Source of the DNA: Lentzea cavernae
GTDB lineage: Bacteria > Actinomycetota > Actinomycetes > Mycobacteriales > Pseudonocardiaceae
NCBI RefSeq assembly: GCF_014653695.1
Contig: NZ_BNAR01000003.1
Span: forward strand, 329,528 to 393,527
DNA: 64,000 nucleotides
Reading direction: 5' to 3'
A program made the translations under genes and the position numbers. Position 1 is the first letter of the stretch. Every line of letters starts with the position of its first letter. Shown here piece after piece: positions 1 to 7,179 of this stretch. The notes beneath the pieces are model-generated. The model made no database searches. It saw only the letters and a list, made by a program, of their open reading frames with translations, and was not told the origin of the DNA.

Positions 1-149
1 TCCGCCGGGTCGAACGTGGCCGAGACGGGCAGCGGGTCCGCGCCACGCCCGATCCGGTAGACCGAGATGTTCGGCGCCGCGGCCAGAGCGGTGCTCAGCC
101 GCTCCCTGGTCGCCTGCCCGGGACCGACGACGGCGAAGTTCCTGATCAC
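1..149 (-). CDS. Hypothetical protein, N-terminal fragment cut by window edge
   Basis: The reverse strand reads an open frame from a GTG at 149 into the window edge, about 49 residues beginning MIRNFAVVGPGQ. I do not recognise a domain in this fragment. It is divergent from the SCP-like gene that starts at 209, with a 59-base gap. In Mycobacterium tuberculosis the gene beside the SCP-like homologue Rv0807 is cpsY, but nothing visible here confirms that identity. Confidence 0.5.
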   Translation of the reverse strand, partial: MIRNFAVVGPGQATRERLSTALAAAPNISVYRIGRGADPLPVSATFDPA

Positions 150-195
150 AGCCCAGATATACCAACAGCGCCCGGAGCGCCGCTGGCCCCTTCGC

Positions 196-201
196 TAATG
201 T
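196..201 (+). promoter_or_regulatory. -10 element for a leaderless transcript
   Basis: TAATGT fits the actinobacterial TANNNT -10 consensus and lies 7 bases before the GTG at 209. No Shine-Dalgarno sequence is present, so the mRNA probably begins at the start codon. Confidence 0.45.
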
Positions 202-208
202 GGGGGCC

Positions 209-586
209 GTGCCAGCCAAAGCCGTCGACCCCGCCGAGATGCGAGCAGCGGTGGCCGCCGTGCTCCCGTGGCTGCGCGGCGACGCTGACCAGCCAGAACG
301 CCCGGTGCTCGCCGCCGCCGTCCGCCTGAGCCTGCGCACCCTCGAACAGATCGCGCCGGGCCGCAGCGTCGAGGTGCGCGTTCCGCCGTTCGCCGCGGTG
401 CAGTGCGTCGAGGGCCCGCGCCACACCCGCGGCACGCCCCCGAACGTCGTCGAGACCGACCCCCGGACGTGGCTCGAGCTGGCCACGGGCGCCCTCGGCT
501 GGGACACCGCCCTGGACGGCGCCCGCGTCACCGCGTCGGGAACCCGGGCCGACCTCTCGCCCCTGCTGCCGGTCGTGAAGTTCTAG
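209..586 (+). CDS. Sterol carrier protein-like family protein
   Basis: This 125-residue protein resembles the small SCP-like family protein encoded directly before purF in mycobacteria (Rv0807). Visible features are an N-terminal helical stretch (DPAEMRAAVAAVLPWL) and a central segment PFAAVQCVEGPRHTRGTPPNVVETD that includes the conserved NVVETDP turn. Its ligand is unknown. I chose the GTG at 209 over the in-frame GTG at 200 because 209 sits 7 bases after a good -10 element. The stop codon overlaps the stop of the convergent DUF1023 gene within a shared CTAG. Confidence 0.75.
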   Translation: MPAKAVDPAEMRAAVAAVLPWLRGDADQPERPVLAAAVRLSLRTLEQIAPGRSVEVRVPPFAAVQCVEGPRHTRGTPPNVVETDPRTWLELATGALGWDTALDGARVTASGTRADLSPLLPVVKF

Positions 587-2544
587 AACCACGACCCGAT
601 CGTCTTGATCGCGCCACCGACACCCTCGACGGCGTCACGCCCGAGCTCCACCACGTTGCCCACGGTGTCGACCACGACGTCGCCGACGTCGCTCGCGACC
701 TCTCCGACGGTGTTCGCCGCGTGCCCGGCCGCGTCACCCCAGCGCCCGTTCGAGATGTCGTCCACGACCTGGCCACCACCGCGCCAGACGTCCTCGCCGA
801 TGTCGGCGACCTCCTTGCCGGTGTTGACGCCCCAGTCGATGACGGGCCCGATGCCGGGCAGGTCCGAACCGGGCACCTCACGCGGCGTGGGAGCGTCCTG
901 CCAGCGCTGCTCGGTGACGCTGCCGCCGTCACCGTTGGCGATCCTGGCGAGGTTCTGCAGCGACTCGGAGTCCTTGTCGTAGTACGACGAGTGGGCGTGC
1001 CCGATCCACGACTCACCGGACGTGCCGAACGTCTTGCCGCCGAACGAGGAGTCGTAGGGGCCGGTCGACGACCCGTCCTTGGTGAACCAGTCACCGCTGG
1101 TCGCCTGGATGACCGGGTCGTGCTCGGTGCCACCGACGTAGACGTGACCGGCACCGGCGGAGAGCTGGTCGACGTTGGACGCGCCGACGCCCGGCGAGCC
1201 GACGAACACGATGTCGTCCGCCTTCAGGCCGTTGTCCATGGCGGAGTAGCCGACGACCGTGCTGCCATAGCTGTGGCCGATCACCGTGACGTGCGCACCG
1301 GGGTTGGCGACGCGGTAGCCCTCGACGTCCTTCGCGAGGACCTGACCGCCCTCGATCGCCTGCGCGGGGTCGTTCACCTGGCCGGGCAGGAACTCCGGCG
1401 CGTCGTAGCCGAGCCACTGGATCGAGGCGCCGTCCGGGCCCATCTCCGCGCTGAGGTTCGCGGACTGGTCCAGGCCGAAGCTGCTGAGCGTGGACGTCGT
1501 GCCGGGCACGCACACCGCGACGTTCTTCGCCGTGTCCGGGTTGCCGAACGCGACTGCGATCGCACCTTCCTTGGCACCGGCGCCGTCGGGGCTCCACGCG
1601 AGGATGTACGGCTTCTTGCCGGTCTCGTTGCCCAGCCTGTCCGCCTGCTGCATCGCGCCGTACGCGTCGTCCGCGTTCTTCGCGCGCCGCGCGGCTTCGT
1701 CGTACTGCGACATCAGCTGCGAGCCCTGGGCGTCGTTGCGCAGTGCGCGCTGACCCTCGGCCGAGTCCGGGTCGACGCCGAGTTCGCGGGCACGGTCGGC
1801 GAGCTGCTGCTTGAGCCGGTCCTGCTCGGCGTGGAACCGCGCCTGGTCTTCGGGGATCCGCCTGCGGTTCGCGTCGTTCAGCACGTCGGCGGGAAGACCG
1901 CGGAGCTGGCCGAGCTCCTGGTACTTGGTGTTCTTGAGCGCGTCCTGCTGTTCCTTGGTCAGCGACTTCCACCAGTCGGCGACGGCCTTCGGGTCGGAAC
2001 CCGGCGGCGGCACCGGCGGCAGGGCGCCGCCTTGCTGGACGGCCCGGCTCCAGCCCCCGTCCGTGCGCGCGGACTCCTCGAAGCCGGGCTGGATCTTGCC
2101 CAGCGCGCTCGCGTAGGACCGCAGAACGTCGTTGTAGCCGGCCCGCACCTTGTCCATGTGCTGGTTGACCTGGTTGGCGAGCTGGCGGGTCTGCTCCTCG
2201 TCCATGCCCGGCGGACGGCCGCGCCACACGCCGATCGCCTGGTCGGCGGCACCGCGCATCTGGCCGTAGGCGCGCGAGGCGGCCTGGACGATGTCGACGC
2301 CGGCGCCGAGCCGTTCGGCGGCGTTCTTGGCGGCGGTGGCGGAGAGCTGGGCACGCGCGGTGAACTTCGAGGCGGCGTCACCGGTCCAGCTGCTGGCGGC
2401 GGTCTTGCCGCCGTTCGCGACGGACTCACCGGCCCGGCCGACCGCGCTGATCGCACCGGTGATCGGGTCGGCCGCGGCGGCGATCCTGCCGGCGTCGCCG
2501 GACGCCAGCCGGCCGTACAGGCTCTCCGGGTCCACGTAGCTCAC
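583..2544 (-). CDS. WXG100-like / DUF1023 alpha/beta hydrolase, putative type VII secretion-associated protein
   Basis: The protein has 653 residues. The first ~170 are helical and carry a WTG turn at residues 53-55, like WXG100/ESX-type proteins. A charged helical linker follows to about residue 330. The next part is a DUF1023 alpha/beta hydrolase domain with the nucleophile elbow GHSYGS at residues 423-428 (Ser425). The last ~70 residues are amphipathic with repeated DVGDVV/AVEGVG segments. The GTG start overlaps the stop of the EspC-like gene by four bases (GTGA), so the two are translationally coupled. A secreted or surface lipase/esterase, or an effector delivered by an ESX-like system, is plausible. 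The substrate is unknown and no ESX core genes are in the window. Confidence 0.75.
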   Translation of the reverse strand: MSYVDPESLYGRLASGDAGRIAAAADPITGAISAVGRAGESVANGGKTAASSWTGDAASKFTARAQLSATAAKNAAERLGAGVDIVQAASRAYGQMRGAADQAIGVWRGRPPGMDEEQTRQLANQVNQHMDKVRAGYNDVLRSYASALGKIQPGFEESARTDGGWSRAVQQGGALPPVPPPGSDPKAVADWWKSLTKEQQDALKNTKYQELGQLRGLPADVLNDANRRRIPEDQARFHAEQDRLKQQLADRARELGVDPDSAEGQRALRNDAQGSQLMSQYDEAARRAKNADDAYGAMQQADRLGNETGKKPYILAWSPDGAGAKEGAIAVAFGNPDTAKNVAVCVPGTTSTLSSFGLDQSANLSAEMGPDGASIQWLGYDAPEFLPGQVNDPAQAIEGGQVLAKDVEGYRVANPGAHVTVIGHSYGSTVVGYSAMDNGLKADDIVFVGSPGVGASNVDQLSAGAGHVYVGGTEHDPVIQATSGDWFTKDGSSTGPYDSSFGGKTFGTSGESWIGHAHSSYYDKDSESLQNLARIANGDGGSVTEQRWQDAPTPREVPGSDLPGIGPVIDWGVNTGKEVADIGEDVWRGGGQVVDDISNGRWGDAAGHAANTVGEVASDVGDVVVDTVGNVVELGRDAVEGVGGAIKTIGSWF

Positions 2545-2864
2545 TTGCCGCCCCCGAACCCGTGCATGATCTTCTTCAACACGGCCGTGTGGTCGTCCTC
2601 CGTGCGCTGGTAGGCCTCGGCGTTCGACACGAGACCCTCTGCGGCGTCGGTGATCCAGGCGGACCCGCGCTGCAGGTCCTGGGCGTGCGTGCCGACGAAC
2701 TTCGACAGCGCGCTCGCGAACTCCGCCGCGGCGTCGACCTCCCCGAACGCGCCCGCGTCGAGCTGGAGCATCGAGATCATCTCCGCTGCCTCGCGGACCG
2801 CGTCGGAGCCGTTGCCGAACTCCTTCGACGCGGTGCGCAACAGCTCTGGCTCAACGCCGAACAT
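2541..2864 (-). CDS. EspC-like ESX secretion-associated protein
   Basis: A small 107-residue, mostly helical protein (MFGVEPELLRTASKEFG...) of the EspC / DUF2580 type, which partners with larger WXG100-like proteins. The ATG at 2864 has a strong ribosome binding site (AGGGGGTGG just upstream) and is preferred to the ATG 27 bases further up. It overlaps the following DUF1023 hydrolase by 4 bases. The pair probably forms a helical heterodimer that is exported together; this is inferred from family behaviour. Confidence 0.7.
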   Translation of the reverse strand: MFGVEPELLRTASKEFGNGSDAVREAAEMISMLQLDAGAFGEVDAAAEFASALSKFVGTHAQDLQRGSAWITDAAEGLVSNAEAYQRTEDDHTAVLKKIMHGFGGGK

Positions 2865-2949
2865 CGCCACCCCCTGTTGGTCCTCGATCACTGCGACGCG
2901 AATACATCATGGCCGGTTCCCCACTCACCCGAAGAGCGTTTCGGGCACG

Positions 2950-3705
2950 ATGTCGCTCATGGTGCAGACAGGGTGGACGGCCCAGCGGTGGACCGCTGTG
3001 TTCATCGAGCAGGCCGAGTTGTTCCGCAAGGCCGTGGCGGACGCGGACCCCTCCGCTCCGGTGCCGACACGGCCGGGCTGGACCGTGCAGGACCTGGTCA
3101 TCCACCTCGGGCGCTTCCTGGAGACCTCCACCGAGTACCTGCGCACCGGCAGCCGCACCGCGATGCAGCCGCCGCCCCCGCAGGCGGGACTCACCCCGCT
3201 GCAGTACCTCGACCTGCAGATCACCGCGGCCGCCGAGATCCTGTCGGCGGTGCCGGGAAACCGCGCCGTCTGGACGTTCTCGCCCGCCGCGCCTGACCTC
3301 GCGTGGGTGTGGCACCGCCGGATCGCGCACGAGACCGTGCTGCGCCGGTTCGACGCGCAGACGGTCGTCCGCCAGGTCGTGGCCACGGATCCCGACCTCT
3401 GCGCCGACGGCATCGACGAGGTGCTGACCACGATCGTCGCGGCCCAGCTCGACGGTGACGTGCCGAGTGACGTGACCGGCACCGCCGTGGTCCGGCCGAC
3501 CGACGTGCCGGAGTCGTGGGTGATCTCCCTGGTGCCGGGCGAGGTGCCGGTGATCCGTGCCGCGGCACCGGGTGAGGACGGCGACGCGCAGGTGACCGGC
3601 GAGGCCGAGGTCGTCTACTTCTGGCTCTGGAACAGGATGAACTTCAAGGAGATGACCGGCGACCGGCGCGTGCTGGACGTCCTGCAGGTCGGACGGGGTC
3701 ACTGA
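2950..3705 (+). CDS. Maleylpyruvate isomerase family mycothiol-dependent enzyme (MDMPI/DinB-like)
   Basis: A 251-residue protein with the N-terminal four-helix metal-binding domain of MDMPI proteins: an early FIEQAELFRKAV helix, GWTVQDLVIHLGRF with the conserved His, and WHRRIAHETVLRRFDAQ with the second His-containing helix. A C-terminal SCP-like sub-domain follows (from about residue 170). Members use mycothiol as cofactor for isomerisations or thiol transfers, and the substrate here cannot be assigned. The ATG at 2950 or the one at 2959 may be used. The stop overlaps the next start in TGATG, so it is coupled to the lipoprotein genes downstream. Confidence 0.75.
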   Translation: MSLMVQTGWTAQRWTAVFIEQAELFRKAVADADPSAPVPTRPGWTVQDLVIHLGRFLETSTEYLRTGSRTAMQPPPPQAGLTPLQYLDLQITAAAEILSAVPGNRAVWTFSPAAPDLAWVWHRRIAHETVLRRFDAQTVVRQVVATDPDLCADGIDEVLTTIVAAQLDGDVPSDVTGTAVVRPTDVPESWVISLVPGEVPVIRAAAPGEDGDAQVTGEAEVVYFWLWNRMNFKEMTGDRRVLDVLQVGRGH

Positions 3706-4025
3706 TGCGCAAGCTCGCCGTGGTCCTCCTCAGCTGCCTGGCGCTGACCGCCTGCGGCTCAACCTGGCAGGCCGATGTTCGCTACAAGATCGTCGCGGTG
3801 GACGAGAGCAACTCGCCGACCGTGTACTTCAAGCTCGAACCGGTGGACGAGGCTCCCCAGGGCACGCTCGAACCCGAGCAGTTGAAGAGGCAGCTCCTGC
3901 AGACGAACCTGATCGAAGGCGGTCAGGTCGGTGACGAGGTGCTTTGCGCCGTCGAGCAGGAGAAGGGGAGCGCTTTCGGCAACTCGAACGTCGTGACGCA
4001 CCTGAGGAACTGTAAAAAGGCTTGA
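3705..4025 (+). CDS. Small lipoprotein, copy 1 of a tandem pair
   Basis: A 106-residue protein with a lipoprotein signal peptide (MRKLAVVLLSCLALTACGS), lipobox LTAC and predicted lipidated Cys17. The mature part has a QADVRYKIVAVDE start, a LEPVDE motif and two late cysteines (EVLCAVE and LRNCKKA) that could form a disulfide. It is clearly paralogous to the next gene, sharing the order W-Q-x-D-V, L-E-P-V, C-A-V and C-K-K-A. Function unknown. Start and stop are coupled by one-base overlaps to both neighbours. Confidence 0.8.
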   Translation: MRKLAVVLLSCLALTACGSTWQADVRYKIVAVDESNSPTVYFKLEPVDEAPQGTLEPEQLKRQLLQTNLIEGGQVGDEVLCAVEQEKGSAFGNSNVVTHLRNCKKA

Positions 4026-4336
4026 TGCGGAAGACCATCGTGGCGTTGGCCGGCCTGCTCGCGCTGGCCGGCTGCAGCTCGAACTGGCAGGGCGACGTCG
4101 GCTTCAAGGTCGTGGAGTTCTTCGACCACAAGATCGACGAGAGCGGCGCGGTCGAGAAGCGCGTCAGGCTCGAGCCCGTCGGGTCCCTGCCGGAGGACGC
4201 GGAACAGGACCACCTCAAGGGCGCGTGGGTCCTCGAGCACGACATCGCCGGCACCGTCGGCGTCGAGGACGGCGTGGTCTGCGCCGTGCGGTACGAGGCG
4301 GACGCCACGAAGATCAGCAAGTGCAAGAAGGCTTGA
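4025..4336 (+). CDS. Small lipoprotein, copy 2 of a tandem pair
   Basis: A 103-residue paralogue of the preceding lipoprotein. It has the signal MRKTIVALAGLLALAGCSS with lipobox LAGC, then NWQGDVGFKVVEFFD, RLEPVGSLPEDAE, VVCAVRYEAD and terminal SKCKKA. The ATG at 4025 overlaps the previous stop by one base. The family is not one I can assign a role to. Tandem duplication is the evident origin, and a partial third copy follows. Confidence 0.8.
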   Translation: MRKTIVALAGLLALAGCSSNWQGDVGFKVVEFFDHKIDESGAVEKRVRLEPVGSLPEDAEQDHLKGAWVLEHDIAGTVGVEDGVVCAVRYEADATKISKCKKA

Positions 4337-4431
4337 CGCGCGAGATCATCTGCGCGGCGCGGGAGGTGTCCGAGGAGTTCGGTTACCTCAACGGTGTCCC
4401 GCTGGAGCTCGAAAAGTGCCGGAAGGCATGA
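4333..4431 (+). pseudogene. Truncated third lipoprotein copy (3' remnant)
   Basis: The frame starting at the TTG that overlaps the previous stop reads LTREIICAAREVSEEFGYLN and then ends LELEKCRKA. This matches the last ~30 residues of the two lipoproteins: EVLCAVE / VVCAVRY aligns with IICAARE, and NCKKA / KCKKA with KCRKA. No signal peptide or N-terminal half exists in this frame. It looks like the tail of a third tandem copy left by deletion between repeats. A translated 32-residue peptide coupled to copy 2 is a less likely alternative. Confidence 0.5.
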
Positions 4432-4466
4432 GTTTCATCACCTCACCAGGGGTCTGAGGGGGGTCT

Positions 4467-4490
4467 ACCACGTGGTGCTCCACTTACACT
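4467..4490 (+). promoter_or_regulatory. purF promoter region with a CACGTG palindrome
   Basis: TACACT at 4485-4490 fits a -10 hexamer, 18 bases before the purF ATG. A perfect palindrome ACCACGTGGT lies at 4467-4476, where a regulator could overlap the -35 side. The -35 match is weak. Confidence 0.35.
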
Positions 4491-4508
4491 CGGGTTGAAG
4501 CCAGCCCC

Positions 4509-6035
4509 ATGCGTGAGGGAGCCAATTCGGTGGTCGACGACCATTCCCAGTCCGAACAGGAACCCCGTGAGGAGTGCGGCGTCTTCGGCGTCTGGGCTCC
4601 GGGTGAAGACGTCTCGAAGATGACCTACTACGGCCTCTACGCCCTGCAGCACCGCGGGCAGGAGGCGGCCGGCATCTCGGTCGGAGACGGGACGCAGGTC
4701 GTCGTCTTCAAGGACCTCGGACTCGTCAGCCAGGTGTTCGACGAGCAGGTCCTGCAGAGCCTCAAGGGCCACGTGGCCGTCGGGCACTGCCGCTACTCCA
4801 CCACCGGATCCACGACCTGGGAGAACGCGCAGCCGACGTTCCGCACGACGGCCACCGGAAGCGCGCTGAGCCTCGGCCACAACGGCAACCTGGTGAACAC
4901 CGCCGAACTGCTGGAGAAGGCCAAGAGCCTCGGCATCAGCAGCCGCAACGGCGCCACGACCGACTCGGACATCCTCACCGCCCTGCTCGCCCACGCGGCG
5001 GCAGACAAGGGCATCGAGCAGGCCGCCCTGGAGCTGCTGCCGACGGTCAAGGGCGCGTACTGCCTGACCTTCTCCGACGAGTCCACGCTGTACGCGGCGC
5101 GCGACCCGCACGGCGTCCGCCCGCTGGTGCTCGGCCGGTTGGAACGAGGCTGGGTCGTGGCGAGCGAGACCGCCGCACTCGACATCGTCGGCGCGAGCTT
5201 CGTGCGCGAGGTCGAGCCCGGCGAGCTGATCGCGATCGACGAGGACGGGCTGCGGTCCACCCGGTTCGCGACCCCCGAACCCAAGGGCTGCATCTTCGAG
5301 TACGTCTACCTGGCGCGCCCGGACACGACGATCTCCGGCCGCGGCGTCCACGCGACGCGCGTCGAGATCGGCCGCCGCCTCGCCAAGGAGCACCCGGTCG
5401 AGGCCGACCTGGTGATCCCGGTGCCGGAGTCCGGCACACCGGCGGCCATCGGGTACGCCCAGGCCAGCGGCATCCCGTACGGCTCGGGCCTGGTCAAGAA
5501 CGCCTACGTCGGCCGGACGTTCATCCAGCCGTCGCAGACCATCCGCCAGCTCGGCATCCGGCTGAAGCTGAACCCGTTGCGCGACGTCATCCGCGGCAAG
5601 CGCCTGGTCGTCGTGGACGACTCGATCGTGCGCGGCAACACCCAGCGCGCGCTCGTGCGCATGCTGCGCGAGGCCGGCGCGCTCGAGGTGCACGTGCGGA
5701 TCGCCTCGCCGCCCGTCAAGTGGCCGTGCTTCTACGGCATCGACTTCGCCTCGCGGGCGGAACTCATCGCGAACGGCCTCGACGACGACGGCATCCGCCG
5801 CTCGGTCGGCGCCGACTCGCTCGGCTACGTGTCGCTCGAGCAGCTCATCGCCGCGACCGAACAGCCCAAGTCGCGGCTGTGCTCGGCGTGCTTCGACGGC
5901 GAGTACCCGATCGAACTGCCGCAGGACGCGCTCATCGGCAAGCACCTGCTCGAGGGCCTCAAGGGTGTGTCGGGCTCGGCCGCTCCCGTTCTGGCGAGCG
6001 GCTATGGTGCCGAAGACGCCCTGCGTCGACCTTAG
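4509..6035 (+). CDS. purF: Amidophosphoribosyltransferase
   Basis: This 508-residue enzyme transfers the glutamine amide to PRPP to give phosphoribosylamine, the first committed step of purine synthesis. An N-terminal propeptide of 22 residues precedes the glutaminase nucleophile Cys23 (EECGVFGVW). The Ntn-type glutaminase domain runs to about residue 255. The phosphoribosyltransferase domain has the PRPP loop VVVDDSIVRGNT. Cysteines in GCIFEYVY, KWPCFYG and RLCSACFDGEYP indicate the Bacillus-type Fe-S cluster form. It is followed after 30 bases by purM, as in most actinobacteria. Confidence 0.97.
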   Translation: MREGANSVVDDHSQSEQEPREECGVFGVWAPGEDVSKMTYYGLYALQHRGQEAAGISVGDGTQVVVFKDLGLVSQVFDEQVLQSLKGHVAVGHCRYSTTGSTTWENAQPTFRTTATGSALSLGHNGNLVNTAELLEKAKSLGISSRNGATTDSDILTALLAHAAADKGIEQAALELLPTVKGAYCLTFSDESTLYAARDPHGVRPLVLGRLERGWVVASETAALDIVGASFVREVEPGELIAIDEDGLRSTRFATPEPKGCIFEYVYLARPDTTISGRGVHATRVEIGRRLAKEHPVEADLVIPVPESGTPAAIGYAQASGIPYGSGLVKNAYVGRTFIQPSQTIRQLGIRLKLNPLRDVIRGKRLVVVDDSIVRGNTQRALVRMLREAGALEVHVRIASPPVKWPCFYGIDFASRAELIANGLDDDGIRRSVGADSLGYVSLEQLIAATEQPKSRLCSACFDGEYPIELPQDALIGKHLLEGLKGVSGSAAPVLASGYGAEDALRRP

Positions 6036-6065
6036 GCATCCCGGATCCAAGTGGAAGAAGTTGAC

Positions 6066-7127
6066 GTGACCGACAGCGCCAAGGCCACCTACGCCGCCGC
6101 CGGAGTCAGTATCGCCGCAGGTGACGAGGCGGTGGAGAAGCTCAAGCCGTGGGCGGCCAAGGCGCACCGGCCCGAGGTGCTCGGCGGGATCGGTGGCTTC
6201 GCGGGCCTCTTCCAGCTCAAGCTCGACCGCTGGAAGGAGCCGGTCCTCGCGTCGTCCACCGACGGCGTCGGCACCAAGATCGCGATCGCGCAGGCGCTGG
6301 ACAAGCACGACACCGTCGGCATCGACCTGGTCGCCATGATCGTGGACGACCTGGTCGTGTGCGGCGCCGAGCCGTTGTTCGTGCAGGACTACATCGCGGT
6401 CGGCAAGGTCGTCCCCGACCGGATCGCCTCGCTGGTCAAGGGCATCGCCGAAGGCTGCGTCCAGGCCGGCTGCGCGCTGCTCGGCGGCGAGACCGCCGAG
6501 CACCCCGGCCTGATGGGCGACGACGACTACGACATCTCCGGCACCGGCGTCGGCGTGGTCGAGCACTCGAAGCTGCTCGGCCCCGACCGCGTCCGCGACG
6601 GCGACGTCGTGATCGCGATGGGCTCGTCCGGCCTGCACTCGAACGGCTACTCGCTCGCCAGGCACGTCCTGCTGGAGATCGCGCGCATGCCGCTCGAGGG
6701 CCACGTCGAGGAGTTCGGCCGCACCCTCGGCGAGGAGATGCTCGAGCCGACCAAGATCTACGCCAAGGACTGCCTGGCGCTGATCGCCGAGACCGAGGTC
6801 CGCGGCTTCTCGCACGTCACCGGTGGTGGCCTGGCCGCGAACCTGGCCCGCGTCCTGCCCGAGGGCCTGCACGCGAAGCTCGACCGCGGCACCTGGACCC
6901 CCGCGCCGGTCTTCCAGCTCATCGCCCAGCGCGGCCGCGTGGAGCGCGACGAGATGGAGAAGGCGTTCAACATGGGCGTCGGCATGGTCGCCGTCGTCGC
7001 GCCGGAGGACGTCGACCGCGCCCTGGCCGTGCTCACCGCACGCCACGTGCCGGCGTGGGTGCTCGGCGAGATCAGCAAGTCCGAAGAGGGCGGCGCCGCA
7101 CTGGTTGGCGATCACCCGCGTTTCTGA
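6066..7127 (+). CDS. purM: Phosphoribosylformylglycinamidine cyclo-ligase (AIR synthetase)
   Basis: A 353-residue ATP-dependent enzyme that closes the imidazole ring in purine synthesis. Typical motifs are KAHRPEVLGGIGGFAGLF, the ATP-binding SSTDGVGTKI, and NGYSLARHVL. I chose the GTG at 6066 because GGAAGAAG lies 5 bases upstream; the in-frame GTG at 6051 lacks a ribosome binding site. It forms an operon with purF. An 11-bp hairpin lies 14 bases after the stop. Confidence 0.96.
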   Translation: MTDSAKATYAAAGVSIAAGDEAVEKLKPWAAKAHRPEVLGGIGGFAGLFQLKLDRWKEPVLASSTDGVGTKIAIAQALDKHDTVGIDLVAMIVDDLVVCGAEPLFVQDYIAVGKVVPDRIASLVKGIAEGCVQAGCALLGGETAEHPGLMGDDDYDISGTGVGVVEHSKLLGPDRVRDGDVVIAMGSSGLHSNGYSLARHVLLEIARMPLEGHVEEFGRTLGEEMLEPTKIYAKDCLALIAETEVRGFSHVTGGGLAANLARVLPEGLHAKLDRGTWTPAPVFQLIAQRGRVERDEMEKAFNMGVGMVAVVAPEDVDRALAVLTARHVPAWVLGEISKSEEGGAALVGDHPRF

Positions 7128-7141
7128 GGCAACCTCCTGAG

Positions 7142-7170
7142 TCGGTCGCCGCGTACTAAGCGGCGACCGA
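7142..7170 (+). promoter_or_regulatory. Perfect 11-bp inverted repeat between purM and the sigma-factor gene
   Basis: TCGGTCGCCGC (7142-7152) and GCGGCGACCGA (7160-7170) are exact reverse complements around a 7-base loop. The right arm directly touches the Shine-Dalgarno GGAGGGG (7171-7177) of the next gene. There is no T-tract. It may end purM transcription, or act as a 5'UTR hairpin or operator for the sigma-factor gene. Confidence 0.6.
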
Positions 7171-7179
7171 GGAGGGGAC

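Noticed and set aside
403..2613. Long 736-codon plus-strand frame
   Set aside because: It is antisense to the DUF1023 hydrolase and EspC-like genes. Its product is Arg/Val/Asp-rich with no domain, as expected for a GC-rich shadow frame.
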